A stretch of DNA of 64,000 nt from Pratylenchus scribneri (Eukaryota; Nematoda; Chromadorea; Rhabditida; Pratylenchidae): the NCBI GenBank assembly GCA_030063045.1, contig JAQSEB010000091.1, forward strand, positions 1,426,001 through 1,490,000, given 5' to 3'. The notes beneath the pieces were generated by a model. The model was not told the DNA's origin, did not search any database, and saw only the letters and a list, made by a program, of their open reading frames with translations. This document shows, one piece after another, positions 22,536-35,000 of the stretch. Positions within the stretch are counted from its first letter, which is position 1; each line of letters starts with the position of its first letter. A program made the translations under genes and the position numbers.

Positions 22536-22625
22536 GATGACCAAGTGGTTCAGTTGGTTAAGGCTTCCTCTTTTCGCATTAAGTCAGCTGGGTTCGATTC
22601 CCCTTTGGGGCAAATGATTTTTTTG
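22536..22625 (+). repeat. tRNA-derived insert with A and B boxes
   Basis: A box TGGTTCAGTTGGTTAAGG, B box GGGTTCGATTCCCC, then TTTGGGGCAAATGATTTTTT. The ends CCAAG and CTTTGGGG pair partly. The middle is too T-rich for a usual anticodon arm. Confidence 0.7.
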
Positions 22626-22700
22626 TTTTTATTAATTAAGATTGGCACATTTTTAGGGCTTGAGGACCACGGAAATAAATTAAATAATTTTTAAACATTA

Positions 22701-22967
22701 TTATATTATCATATATTTTATGAATTCCATAAATTTGTCCTCCATTTTAGACCGAGCTGTGCCCCTGGATTGCGGTAAAAATTTTGGAGTGTTTTTGGCT
22801 TTATTTTTTCCCATTTTCTTCGGCAGAGTTGCAGCCAGCCGTCGAAGTGCTCGATTGATTTGCAGAAGATGGTTCCAACAATCCTTCCAATCCATCATAT
22901 CATCATCATTTGGGGCCAACAAAGAAGAAGAAAAAGATGCAATCCAAAAAAGTAACAATATTAGCAC
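22701..22967 (-). CDS. Possible small secreted peptide (hypothetical)
   Basis: An 88-residue frame on the minus strand opens with MLILLLFWIASFSSSLLAP, a good signal peptide shape, followed by an acidic stretch, WKDCWNHLL, and a lysine-rich middle (LPKKMGKNKAKN). There is no family match I recognise and no splicing evidence. It may be chance. Confidence 0.25.
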   Translation of the reverse strand: MLILLLFWIASFSSSLLAPNDDDMMDWKDCWNHLLQINRALRRLAATLPKKMGKNKAKNTPKFLPQSRGTARSKMEDKFMEFIKYMII

Positions 22968-25900
22968 TTTTGGGCCACATTAATCCATATAAATAGCCCT
23001 AATTTTATTTGTAATTTTCTTCTATTCGATTTTTTATTGGATTAGGAACATGAAAAATAATTGTTTAAGAGAAGAAAGGTCAAAAATCATTGGCCCAAAT
23101 ATAAATTAATTTTGATCGGATTTTTGGCGGATAGCAAAAAGAAGAATCGAACACATAAAAAAAGGAGAGAAAGAGCCAATTGGATGAGCCAACTGTTCCG
23201 TTTTTACTTTGCCTTCTTTTCACCAATTGTTGGGATTGGAAGAATTCCAAATTTAGATGGCAAAAAAGCCTCCTTTTATTAGCAAATTTTGGCCAAATTT
23301 TCTTTTGCAAAAAACAAATTTATTGGTGGATTTATTTTTGTCTGATTTTTTCTAATTTTTTACTGACAATTTCCTGTAAAATTTGGGTAAAAATTATAAT
23401 AAAAATTCCTTTTAATTCAAAATTTATTGGACCAATGGCCAATAATTAATTATTTTCTCTGACCAATCTCACCAAAATGATCAAAATTTCCTCTAATAAA
23501 TCCAATTCTTTTGTGGTCCAATTCCAATTGCCCCCACACAGGGTGACTCATCGACCAAATCTGTTGCCTTCTCCTTTGCCCTCTGTTGGCCAAAGATTTG
23601 GCCCCAAAACTTTGGTGGCTCCTAAATTTTCACCGTTGATTTATTTATTCCACCAGCGGTGGCCACTGGGCCCCCTTCTTCCCATCCATTTCCCTTTTGG
23701 CTATTTGGGCCTTCTATTCCACAATTCCAGCCATCATTGGGTATTGGGTTCAATAAACTTTTCCAAATGCTCACCGGATGACCTCTGCTGCCTTCTCTCA
23801 AAGGCAAAATCCAAGGGAATTGGCCCGGAGGGAAGGGCAAATGGTCGTCGAACTCTTCCATCCATTTCCCTTTTAATTTGTGTCCCAAATTTCCAATTGG
23901 CCACTGATGAGGGGCTCAGTCAGTGTCCGCCAGATGGAGGATGAGATGGCTGCAGGATATAAACATTTTCCGGCTCCAAAGTTGCTGAAATTTGGGCAAA
24001 ATAAACACATCAACGAAGCCACCAAAAAGTAACAAAACATTTTGAGGAATGGATGAATTGTGATCAATAGACAAATTGTGAGATGGAATATGGCCAAAAA
24101 TGGCACAAGAAAATGGTCGTTGATCGCTTGGCAAACTCATTCCAAATATGGCCATTTTCCCAATTCAATTCTTCCCCAAATTTCTATCATCCTCTCCATT
24201 CGCCAAAGTCGAAGTCCACCTTCATAAAAATTAATCATATAACAATGTGGACATTGTCGCATAAACTGATGGTCCTACAACATTTAATCTAGGGTTGCGC
24301 CCCCGCAGTGCGGGGGCGGGTTGTGCGGGGGTCGGGGTTTGCGGGGTTGGCACTTGCGGGGACGGGTTCGGGGGTGACCCCCTGCGGGGGCCCCCGCGGG
24401 GATCCCCGCGGGGGCGGGGGTAGAGTAAATTTTTTAAAAAGCCACATTTTTCAAATAAAAAATTTTTTTGAAGAAAAATTCATCCAAAAATGGCCGCGCA
24501 GCGAAAAATTTTACCTAAAAATAGCCTCGCAGAGAAAAATTTTAATAAAAAATTTTAATATCCTACAAAAATTTAGTCAAAATTTCCCTATCGAACCCCA
24601 TTCCTTGAAAAATCCAATAATATGGGGTGCATGTTCACCCCCGCGGGGGTGCGGGGGCGCGGGGGTGGCTCTTGCGGGGATGCGGGGGCGCGGGGGTGGC
24701 ATATGCGGGGGTAGGGTCGGGGGTGAAACCCAAAAAGTGCGGGGATCCCCGTCGGGGGTGGCCCCCGCGGGTGCGGGGGCGCAACCCTAATTTAATCCCA
24801 TTCTTTCAAAAAGCCTCAAATCCGTTAATAAAAGTTCTCAAATTTAATACTTTACTCAATCAATGACATCATTTCCTTCAATTCCATTAATTTTCCATCA
24901 TTTTTCATGGCCATTTAAACAAATCAGCTCCCTCCTAATTAATTAAGAGGCCAAATATGGTCAAAGAGAATCCAATTCTTAAATCCACAAAATATTCTCA
25001 TTCCCTCCTAAATATGTTTACTTATTAGTACCATTCATTAAGTGCCATAAAAATGCAAATAAAAAACATCTTGGGAAAATGTCATTTTCCCTTCCCAATT
25101 TATTCTCCAAATTGAGTGCCCAAGCTATCATTGTCCACCCATCATTTTTCCCTTTTGGCCATCTCCATTTATGGTGATTGCGCGGCGATGCCCCCACACA
25201 TAAGGCGATGAAGAATTTTGGAAGGAAAATGTGGCCTCCACCAAAAATATTCATTCTCATCCCATCATCCATTTGGCCATTTTTGAGTGCATTCTCCTAG
25301 GCAATTTGTCCCGCACACATTTATTGCGGATACCTCATCAATGGCCATTTTAATGTGCAGATTCCGTCCCACGCTATAAATTAACATTGATTTATGTATT
25401 TTGATGGCCATCTTTTGGCCCATCTTTCAATTCCACATTCTCATCCATTTCCACTTGGTGATCTTTGAACGGTGGATGCGGAAATGTGTTCGAAATGTGG
25501 ATAGGAGCCATCCACATTTGGGATTTGGCGCCAATGAGAATTTAGCCATAAAATTTACAATTTCTTCCATTTTCTCTCTGGGCTTTGATCCTTTGCTCCG
25601 ACCTTGCATTCATTTAAATTATTATTTTTTGCTTTGGTAATAATTGGCTCTGAATAATTTGTGTTTTATTTCAAATTCCAACCAACATTCTACTTTATTT
25701 CGGGCCGAAATAGGTCTTCCTCTTTCCTTGACCTTTTCACATAGAACGGAAACAATTCTAAATAACCTCTAAGCATTCAATTCCTCCGCTTTTATCAGTG
25801 AATTAATTCAGAAGGATCCAAATGGACATTTGATGTTATTCTGGGAATCTAAAAGAATTTGATTGAGGGAAAGGATTTATTTGCTGCTGATATGCCTAAT

Positions 25901-26095
25901 GAAGACCCCAACAAATCAAATTTATGTTTGTTTGTTTGTCCACCAAATGGACATTTCTCCCAAAAATATACATATATTCCTATCAGTGACATATTTCCAC
26001 TTTTTGTCACTATTAATTAAATGTAAATTTTATTCCAAAATTAGCTCAAAACCCAAATTTTCCTTCCTTCAAATTTCCAGAGAAAAAAACCAAAA
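22968..26095. other. Long spacer upstream of papilin
   Basis: 3.1 kb. Apart from the hAT-like element at 24290-24789, I see no supported gene. Several chance frames exist on both strands because GGCCAAAT-type words avoid stops. AAATTTCCAG ending at 26080 is a candidate trans-splice acceptor 16 bp before the papilin ATG. Confidence 0.5.
24290..24789. mobile_element. Non-autonomous hAT-like element, GC-rich ends, 8-bp TSD
   Basis: A 500-bp element with terminal inverted repeats TAGGGTTGCGCCCCCG / CGGGGGCGCAACCCTA and exact 8-bp flanking duplication ATTTAATC (24282-24289, 24790-24797). The ends are runs of GCGGGG-type repeats; the centre holds AT-rich sequence with GGCCGCGCAGCGAAAAATTT. No transposase. 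It is related to 34345-35549. Confidence 0.9.
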
Positions 26096-29000
26096 ATGGG
26101 TAAAGGCTCTGGCCACCCATTATCATTGGCCCTATTTTGCCTTAATTTGGCCTCAATTTTATTAATTTCCATCATTTGGCCAATTTCCACTGGCCAACAA
26201 TTTGGCTTTGAATCGGATGACCAACTTCTTCCCTTGCATCCCCTTTCCCCGCCTGAACGGCCCCAAATTTTGGCATTGGCCCGCGCAAAACGCCAAGCCT
26301 ATCAAGTGTATTTGGGCACGGATGTGAGCGTTTCAATGGACCAGGGTGCCGGCGATTCCGGGCCCTGGGGCGAATGGGGCCAGCAAAGGGAATGCTGTGA
26401 GTTTTGTGGGGCTGATTTCAATATTAAATACCCATTTATTGTGCTTAATTTTGTGGTTTAATTAAACAAGTTAAAAAGGGAAATATTTTTTGTTTACCAA
26501 ATTCGGATCATTTTTATCTAAAGCAAAAACTTAGTTATGCAGATTGCGAAAGAATATTGGTCTACTTTATTTAAGCAGCATTTTGTTATTACCGTAAAAC
26601 CTTTATTAGAAATCCAGCCTCTAATAGAAGCCTATCCAAGAGAGGCTCTGAAATTATAAGCCCATGGGCTTCTAATAGACGGTATATTTATTTTGATGAC
26701 CAAAAATCCATTTTCCTTTTTATGTTTTCCAGTTTCTCATTTTTCTGAATAGTCTTAAAACATTTTCCATACCGTTCTAACTTCAGAGTTTTCTATTGTT
26801 ACAAACCCCAATATCGAATAAGCCTATACACTTCCTTAATCCTTACCTATTATTAAACATAATTTTATTCCACTTTTCATCCTAATATTCTACATATTTT
26901 TCAGCCCGATCATGCGGAGGCGGTGTCGCTGTCGAGAGTCGAACATGCGGTGATGGTTCTTGCACTGGGCCAGCAATTCGCTACGTTTCGTGCAATGTGC
27001 AGGCATGTCCGGCGGATGCCGTCGATTTCCGTGCCGAACAATGCACAGCACACAATGATGATGCCATCGATGGCAAATATCATAAGGTAAGGAGACCGAA
27101 ACATGTTTCAACACTTTGTAATTTTAGTGTCATTTTAATACTGATAGGCACATATTTCTTGGATAGAATAATCTGTATAAAACTTTCCTTGACCAAACCT
27201 CTAAATTCCATCTTGTTACTTGATGAAATCAATAATTATTTTAAAATCTTGCTAATTTCGATTATCTGTACGTAAATTTTTTTACATATATTCGCAAATT
27301 TTCGCAAAACAATGGAGAAAATACCATTTTAGCTAGAATCTTATGACTAATTCCGGTGAAACATAAGGTGAATTTGGATAAACTCAGATTCACGATAATT
27401 AAGTATAAAGAAAGTACCATTTGGCTTCTACAAAATTTACAGCATTAGTCTCTTCTTTAGGAATTGGCTGGTTATCAAATTTCAAAGCCTCAAGGCTATT
27501 CAAAAATTTAAATAAGAATCCCATAATAATTTTACATCATTGTTTCCCCTTTAAGACCAAAAGTGTTTAATAATTGAGATCCATTAATTTTTTTATTATA
27601 GTGGGTCCCATTCGCGGGGAAGAACAAATGCGAATTGACATGTCGACCGGCGGATGCCAATTTCTACTACAAATTCGCCGAAAAAGTCGTTGATGGCACT
27701 CGATGCGATCCATATGGAGAGGACATTTGCGTGGATGGAATTTGCTTGCCAGTTGGATGCGATGGAAAATTGGGTTCAGGTAGGAAAATTTTTTGAAAAT
27801 TTCAAGGAATTTTCAAAAGAAACCAAATGAAATTTTTAATTCCCCAAAATTTTTCACAGATGCCAAAAAGGACAAATGCGGAGTATGCAAAGGTGATGGG
27901 TCCGGGTGCAAAACGGTGGAGGGACTATTTGATGAACGCTCATTGGCCACCGGCTACCATGACATTGTTGCATTGCCGGTTGGGGCCACTGCCATCCATA
28001 TTGAGGAATTGAGGCCAACAAGCAATGTTTTTGGTGAGTTATTGAATAGCCATATGCATTTGAAAATGAACTTAGTGTTAAAAAATTAAAGAGGGAATTG
28101 GGATTGGAATTTAAAAGTATCCGATGGACTTTAAAAAGTTACAAACAATGAAATAATTTGGTTACAAAATTATTACTTTACAGCAATCAAAAATGCCACT
28201 GGCAGTTTCCTGTTGAACGGCAATTACCAAATCCAAGTGCTCGAAAAGAACATTGTGGCCGGCGGCACTGCATTCAGATATGAGAAGGGAGAGGGCGGAA
28301 CAGAGTGAGTACAGTATATTTGGATTGTTGAATACTTATTTATACTAAATAAAAATGCAAAATAAATTTATCCACTAATTATAATTAATTTCATTTTCAG
28401 AAAATTGACCGCCAATGGCCCATTGGAAGAGTCGATTACGGTTGCCCTGTTGCTGCAACGTGCTGCCTCGGCCCCGAATAAACATAGTGCAGTCAAATAT
28501 GAATTCTCAGTTCCATTGGAGAAAGACGTGAAATTCATGTGGAAACCGGGCGAATGGTCGGGTTGTTCAGTGAGCTGTGGAAAAGGTGAAAAATTGGAGG
28601 AAGAATTTAATCTTGGATAATTAAAAATTTTAAGGCATTCGAACAAGGACATTGTATTGTACGGATGTGGGCGCAAATAGTCGAGTGGATGATTCAGTTT
28701 GTGAGGAAAACAATGCAACAAAACCAGAATTTGAGAAAGAATGCAAAACAGTGGATTGCGAACCAGAGTAAGTTGCATTTATGATGGGAATTCTAATAAC
28801 ATTTTAAAACTATTCGAAATGAAACGCAAACAAATATACTTTCCGGAATGAAACACAGATAAATAAACTTTATGAAAACACAAAATAAATATACTTTCCG
28901 GAATGAAACAACTTTCCGGAATGAAACACAAATAAATAAACTTTCCAGAATGAAACACAAATAAATAAACTTTCCGGAATGAAACACAAATAAATAAACT

Positions 29001-32000
29001 TTCCGGAATGAAACACAAATAAATAAACTTTCCGGAATGAAACACAAATAAATAAACTTTCCGGAATGAAACACAAAATAAATATACTTTCCGGAATGAA
29101 ACACAAAATAAATATACTTTCCGGAATGAAACACAAAATAAATATACTTTCCGGAATGAAACAACTTTCCGGAATGAAACACAAATAAATAAACTTTCCA
29201 GAATGAAACACAAATAAATAAACTTTCCAGAATGAAACACAAATAAATAAACTTTCCAGAATGAAACACAAATAAATAAACTTTCCAGAATGAAACACAA
29301 ATAAATAAACTTTCCAGAATGAAACACAAATAAATAAACTTTCCAGAATGAAACACAAATAAATAAACTTTCCAGAATGAAACACAAATAAATAAACTTT
29401 CCAGAATGAAACACAAATAAATAAACTTTCCGGATGAAACACAAATAAATAAACTTTCCAGAATGAAACACAAATAAATAAACTTTCCGGGATGAAACAC
29501 AAATAAATAAACTTTCCAGAATGAAACACAAATAAATAAACTTTCCAGAATGAAACACAAATAAATAAACTTTCCGGAATGAAACACAAATAAATAAACT
29601 TACCGGAATGAAACACAAATAAATAAACTTTCCGGAATGAAACACAAAAAATAAATAAACTTTCCTAAATGAAACGCAAATAAACAAACTTTCTGGAAAA
29701 TTTTTGGCCCAAATGTATTTTCATTCCAGCACCTTCTCATTAAGTAAAATTATTTCCTTAATATTCTATCAAAAAATCAGAATAAAAATTTAAAGATGGT
29801 TCATCGGCGAATGGGAACCGTGTTCTGCCACTTGTGGGGACAAAGGCCTTCAATTCCGTGTCATATATTGCCATCGCGTTTTCTCGGATGGCCGTCGAAT
29901 GACTGTGGCCGATTCGAATTGCACGGAGAGAGGAGTGGAGCGACCCGATTTAAGCCAGGCCTGTTCCCGATGGTCTTGTCCCGAATGGCAATCGGGCCCT
30001 TGGTCCGCTTGCTCATCCCAGTGTGGCGGTAAGAATAAATTTAGGGATTAAAAGGCAACATTTTTCCTTCAATTCAGATGCCAAACAATTTCGCTCGGTG
30101 ACATGCCGAAGTGCAAAGGAAGGGGAGGAAGGAAAATTACTGCCGGCAGAAGCATGCGGTAATGCCAAGGGCATATTCATTTAATAAATTGAAATGGAAA
30201 TCTAATTTTAAGATGGACAAGATGGGCCACCGGTGGCAGAACGCGATTGCAATTTAGGACCTTGCGAGGGACTTCGATTCCATACCACTGACTGGGAATT
30301 GGTTGGTTTTGAATATTTTGAAAAGAAAAGAGGGGATACCCGAATACGTTGGCCAATATCTTTTCAATTTATAAAAATTTTTATTTATTCAATAGATAAA
30401 ATTCTTTTTGTAATAAATTTTGATATCAAAATAAAACATAATTGGCCCAAATATATGGTCCGAAAACTACTCTATTTTGACCTTTTTTGCCTTCTTTTTT
30501 GGACATTATCATTACTTTTTGCAATTTTTTTTTATCAAATCAAGAATCCATTAATTCTTTCTCTGATCAATTCATCATATAATTGGGCTCTATATACAAT
30601 GGTACAAAAATTTCTAAAGGCTAAACCTAAAGCTAAAATATTTATTTGCCAAGATTAATTTAAAATTTGGTTGGTCAAATAAAATGCCTTTTTAAAGAAA
30701 CTAAAATTATACCCTTCTCCCAAAATTGGCCAAATTCCCTATTTATGTAAACATTCCAGTGCCAACGTTGCAATGAGACAGAGGAGCGACGAAATGTGAC
30801 TTGCAGAGACAAAAATGGCCGAGAATATCCACTGGAAAAATGTCTGGATGAGCAACAAAACAACGAAGAACGCAAAATACCGGATGCGAGCAGGCCATGT
30901 GCCACACAGGCGCCCTGCACTTATGAATGGCACAGTTCCCAATGGACAAAATGCAGCACGGAATGTGGACACGGACATCGTAGCCGCAAAGTGTTCTGCG
31001 CAATCAATGAATTGGGCGAGACAAAGGCAAGTTTAATAGTGGATAATTAATTATAAGGGAAATGGGATCTTTAATTAGAGTTGGAATTAGTTCTCATATT
31101 TTTGGCCCCATTCTTCGTATTATTAAATAAAATACCTCTGCTTCCAAAATATAGTCCATGGCATTTACTCTTCATCCAATTTCGCCTCTTTCCGAAAAAT
31201 TCAACCCTACGGTTAAATTTGAAATAGTCTGAATTAAAAAGGGAAATATTTAATTTGCAGAGGAAAGTTTTGTGCCAAAAATAATCCAACTTTTTAGGCC
31301 ATATAACTTGGCCATAACTTATAAGCTTTGGGACATTAAGATTTAGAATAGGATAAGATTAAAATTAGGACTCAGGGCTCAAAGTTGGCCAAATTATATG
31401 GCCTTAAAATAATTATTTTCCGACACGAAAGTTTACTATACATAAATTTAATGTTTTTTCTACAAATTCCATTAAAAAAGATTTATAAATTTATTAAACC
31501 CAATTGGATTTATTCCGCATTCTATTAATTAATTAAGATTTATGATGACTTCCAAATTTTCCCATTTCTTAAATATTTTATTTAGCGTGTCGATGAATCA
31601 ATGTGCGGAGGCGATGATCGGCCAGTGGACAATGAGGAATGTGTGAACGAGGAGAAATGCACTGGCACATTCTTCACGAGCCCTTGGAGTGAATGTTCGG
31701 CCAGTTGCGCTGGGGGAAGGCAGACACGTTCGGTGGTTTGCCTAAACTACGATCGAAAACCGGTGCCGGAATGGTGCGATGAAAAGGAGAAGCCGGCGGC
31801 CGAACAGGAATGCAACATGGATCCGTGTCCAGGTGGGTTGAAAACACGAGATATAATTAAAATTAGAGAGATTAAAATCCGGCAATAATCTTCCACTAGG
31901 CTTAATCCATCTAATAAATCTCTTTTCCTTTCTTAATTCCCTAAAGTCCTATTCAATTTACAGTAAATCTTTTCCTCCTTTCTCTTTCTTTCTTCTTACT

Positions 32001-35000
32001 CAAAAGGCCTTGCCTTTTCCATCTAATCCTCCTCTCCTTTTCTCTACAGTAAATCTTCCCCTTCTTTTTTCCATTACCTAGAGGCCTATTCAATCTAAGT
32101 AAAAGCTCCCTTATTTTTTCTACCATAACTTTTGGAAGATTAAGTTGCAAAGTGCAATTTCAATAGATCTATTCCTTCCATTTTTCTATTCTCTTGTTTT
32201 GTTGGAAAATTTGGGGGATAAGCCAGAGACCATTTGACTATGTGAAAGTTTTATTCCCTTTGAGATGGAAGGGCCAAATTCCCCATCATCATCTCCTTCC
32301 ATAGTATTTTTTTTTCTTTGCAGTTTGCGCGGACAGTGAATTCGGCTGTTGCCCAGACAATGCCACATTTGCCGAAGGGCCATTTATGGCCGGCTGCTCC
32401 AACTGCACAGACAGTGAATTTGGTTGCTGTGAGGATAATGTCACTGCAAAAGCTGGGCCCGATGGCCAAGGATGTCCGGAATATGTGAGTTTGATTCCTT
32501 TTTTCACATAATTTCATTTCAAGTAGCCAAATTTGGCACTCTTTATAATAATTCATCAAAGATTGAACCAATTTTGATGATTTTAGAGCCAATTAAAGAG
32601 CACAGACTTTTGACTCTCTAGAAATATTAATTTTATTTAAATTAGTTTTATGCTCAAAAAACCAATGAAAATTTCAATAATCTATAATTTAAGGTCTTTT
32701 CAATGGGTTTTTTTGACACAAATTATTACTTACTAAACCAAATTAAATAAAATTAATATAATTAAATAGCCAGCATTCTGCTCTTTATTTGGTAAAATCA
32801 TCATTATTTGGTTCATTTCTTGATGAATTATTATAAACCTCGATAAATAGAAATTCGGTTAGGCCACAGCTTTGGCTTATCCCAATCATTTGGATTTCTT
32901 ATTCAATTTCTTCTGATTATTTTTCCATATTTTAGGTGGAACCAACGGCAACGGACGCCGGAGGACAAGAGGCTGAACCGTCTGCGGGGGAGGAGGGGAG
33001 TGGTGAAGAACCGCCGGCAGAAAAACCCGCAGAAATGTGCGAAATTGCAAATGAAGAGACCGGCGAAAAACTGCAAATTCCGTGTTCTACAATTGCTCCA
33101 TCGCCTGCTCCTTCAGCAGGGGAGGATATGGTCGAAAAATTGATAGATGGCGACGAAGGAGAAGGCAATGAAACAACCGTCAAACATTGCTCCAAAACGG
33201 TGAGGCCAGTCCAATAATGAGGATGCATTTATGAGAGATTGAGATTAAGGGATGCGCAATTGTTAAGTCAATAAAATTAAGAATTCATTAAGCAATTTTG
33301 AACTAAGTTTTATTATTTTTCGAGATAAAGAAGAGAACATTTTTGGGCTAGTAGAGAATTGTACCCCCAACCCCAATAATATTTAGGAATTAGTCAATTG
33401 GGGAGGCGATGTGCCATTCTAAAAGTTTAGTTTCTTCTACAAAATGGCTTAATTAAATTTATTAAAATTGGGGTTTATGATTGCGCAATATTGATGAGCA
33501 ATTAAAATTAAAATTTGCTTTTGAAATTGAATGAGAGTTTTTATTTGTCATGGGTGGATAAAAGGGCACTGTCGGGCTAGAGTTCAATTTAATACCATTG
33601 AATGAGACCTAGGAAATAGTCAATTTTATAACGACAATTTGCCATTTGATTGGCTTAAATTTCCTCTTCAAAATGTCTTAATTTTTGTCTTTTTATCATA
33701 CAGAAATTTTGGCAGAAATTTTTGGCCAATAAAAAATCCCTTTTCCAAAATTGGTTGAAATTTAATAACTTTTTGGGTGCGAAAAAGAGGACATTTTTAG
33801 GGTAGATAACCATTGAAAAAATACAATTGAATGAAACCTATAATAAATATAACTAATTTTGGGAAGATCATATGCCATTCTGAAGGCTTTTTTCCTTAAC
33901 AAATGACTTTAAATTATTATAAATTTTTTTCCCTAATTTAGGAATTTGGCTGCTGTCCAGATTGGTACACCCCAGCGGAAGGCCCCAACCACTCAGGATG
34001 CCCCCAATTCGTAATGGGCGCATGCAATGAAACCAAATTTGGCTGCTGTCCGGATGGAGTCACGTTGGCACGTGGCACAGATTTGGAGGGATGTGGCGAG
34101 CCGAGTTGTGCCGCCTCACTCTATGGATGCTGCAAGGATAGACGCACAATTGCATTTGGGCCAAATTATGCTGGTGAGCAACATCATAGTTAATTTTATT
34201 GGGAGAACAACAAAGTTATTTCGTTAAATATTATTGGTGTTTAATTAGAATTGAAAATGTCAATTTGAAAATGAATCAAAAATATAAAACCTTAAAAAAA
34301 ACAATGAAATTGCCGAAAGATTGTAACGATTCAGAAGTTTCTCCTAGGGTTGCGCTCCCGAGGGTCGGGGGCGAGTTGGACGGGGGCGGGGGTGATCGGG
34401 GGTGGCACCTTCGGGGGCGGGGACGGGGGTGACCTTGACGGGGACCCCCGCGGGGATCCCCGCGGGGGTACGGGGTTGACCAAAATTTTTTAAAAAGTCT
34501 TATTTTTCAAAAAAAAAATTTCTGAAGAAAAATTTATTAAAATTTTAATAAATTATAAGCGCAAATAAATTTTAATTCATAATTCATTCAATCTCCTCTT
34601 CGATTTCTTCCTGTTCTGGATCATTTGAATTTGTTGGTGCCAGTTACACACGGTTGGGATCATTATCATTAGCGTCTCGATCACAAGCGTCTCAGTGATT
34701 TTGAATTTGAAGAGCCTTAGCTCATGAGTCATCAGCCAATTTACTAATTTAAATTAAATGATATAGTGCATTTAATAGCCCTAAGTATCGGCTATCCAAT
34801 GATATATTGAACTTACAAACTGTAATGGTTTTGCCAAAATGGCCCTAGATGCCTAGATACACAAACAATTTTTCTAAATTTTTGGCCTCATCTTGGCCAA
34901 AGTTTTGAAGTTTTGGATGATCATTATACCATTGGATAGCCAAGATTTGGGACTATTAAATATACTTTAGGTCATTTAAATTGGTTAATTGGCTGATGAG

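Noticed and set aside
23477..24155. A 155-aa plus-strand frame and overlapping minus-strand frames
   Set aside because: No domain, no splice context, and open on both strands because stop-poor words such as GGCCAATT are common here.
24308..24866. Gly/Arg-rich frames of 79-160 aa
   Set aside because: They lie inside the GC-rich hAT-like element and simply read its GCGGGG repeats.
28779..29687. Frames of 248-302 aa on the minus strand
   Set aside because: They are the reverse strand of the 29-bp satellite, which has no stop in any of three frames. The product is an endless [15 protein letters not shown] pattern.
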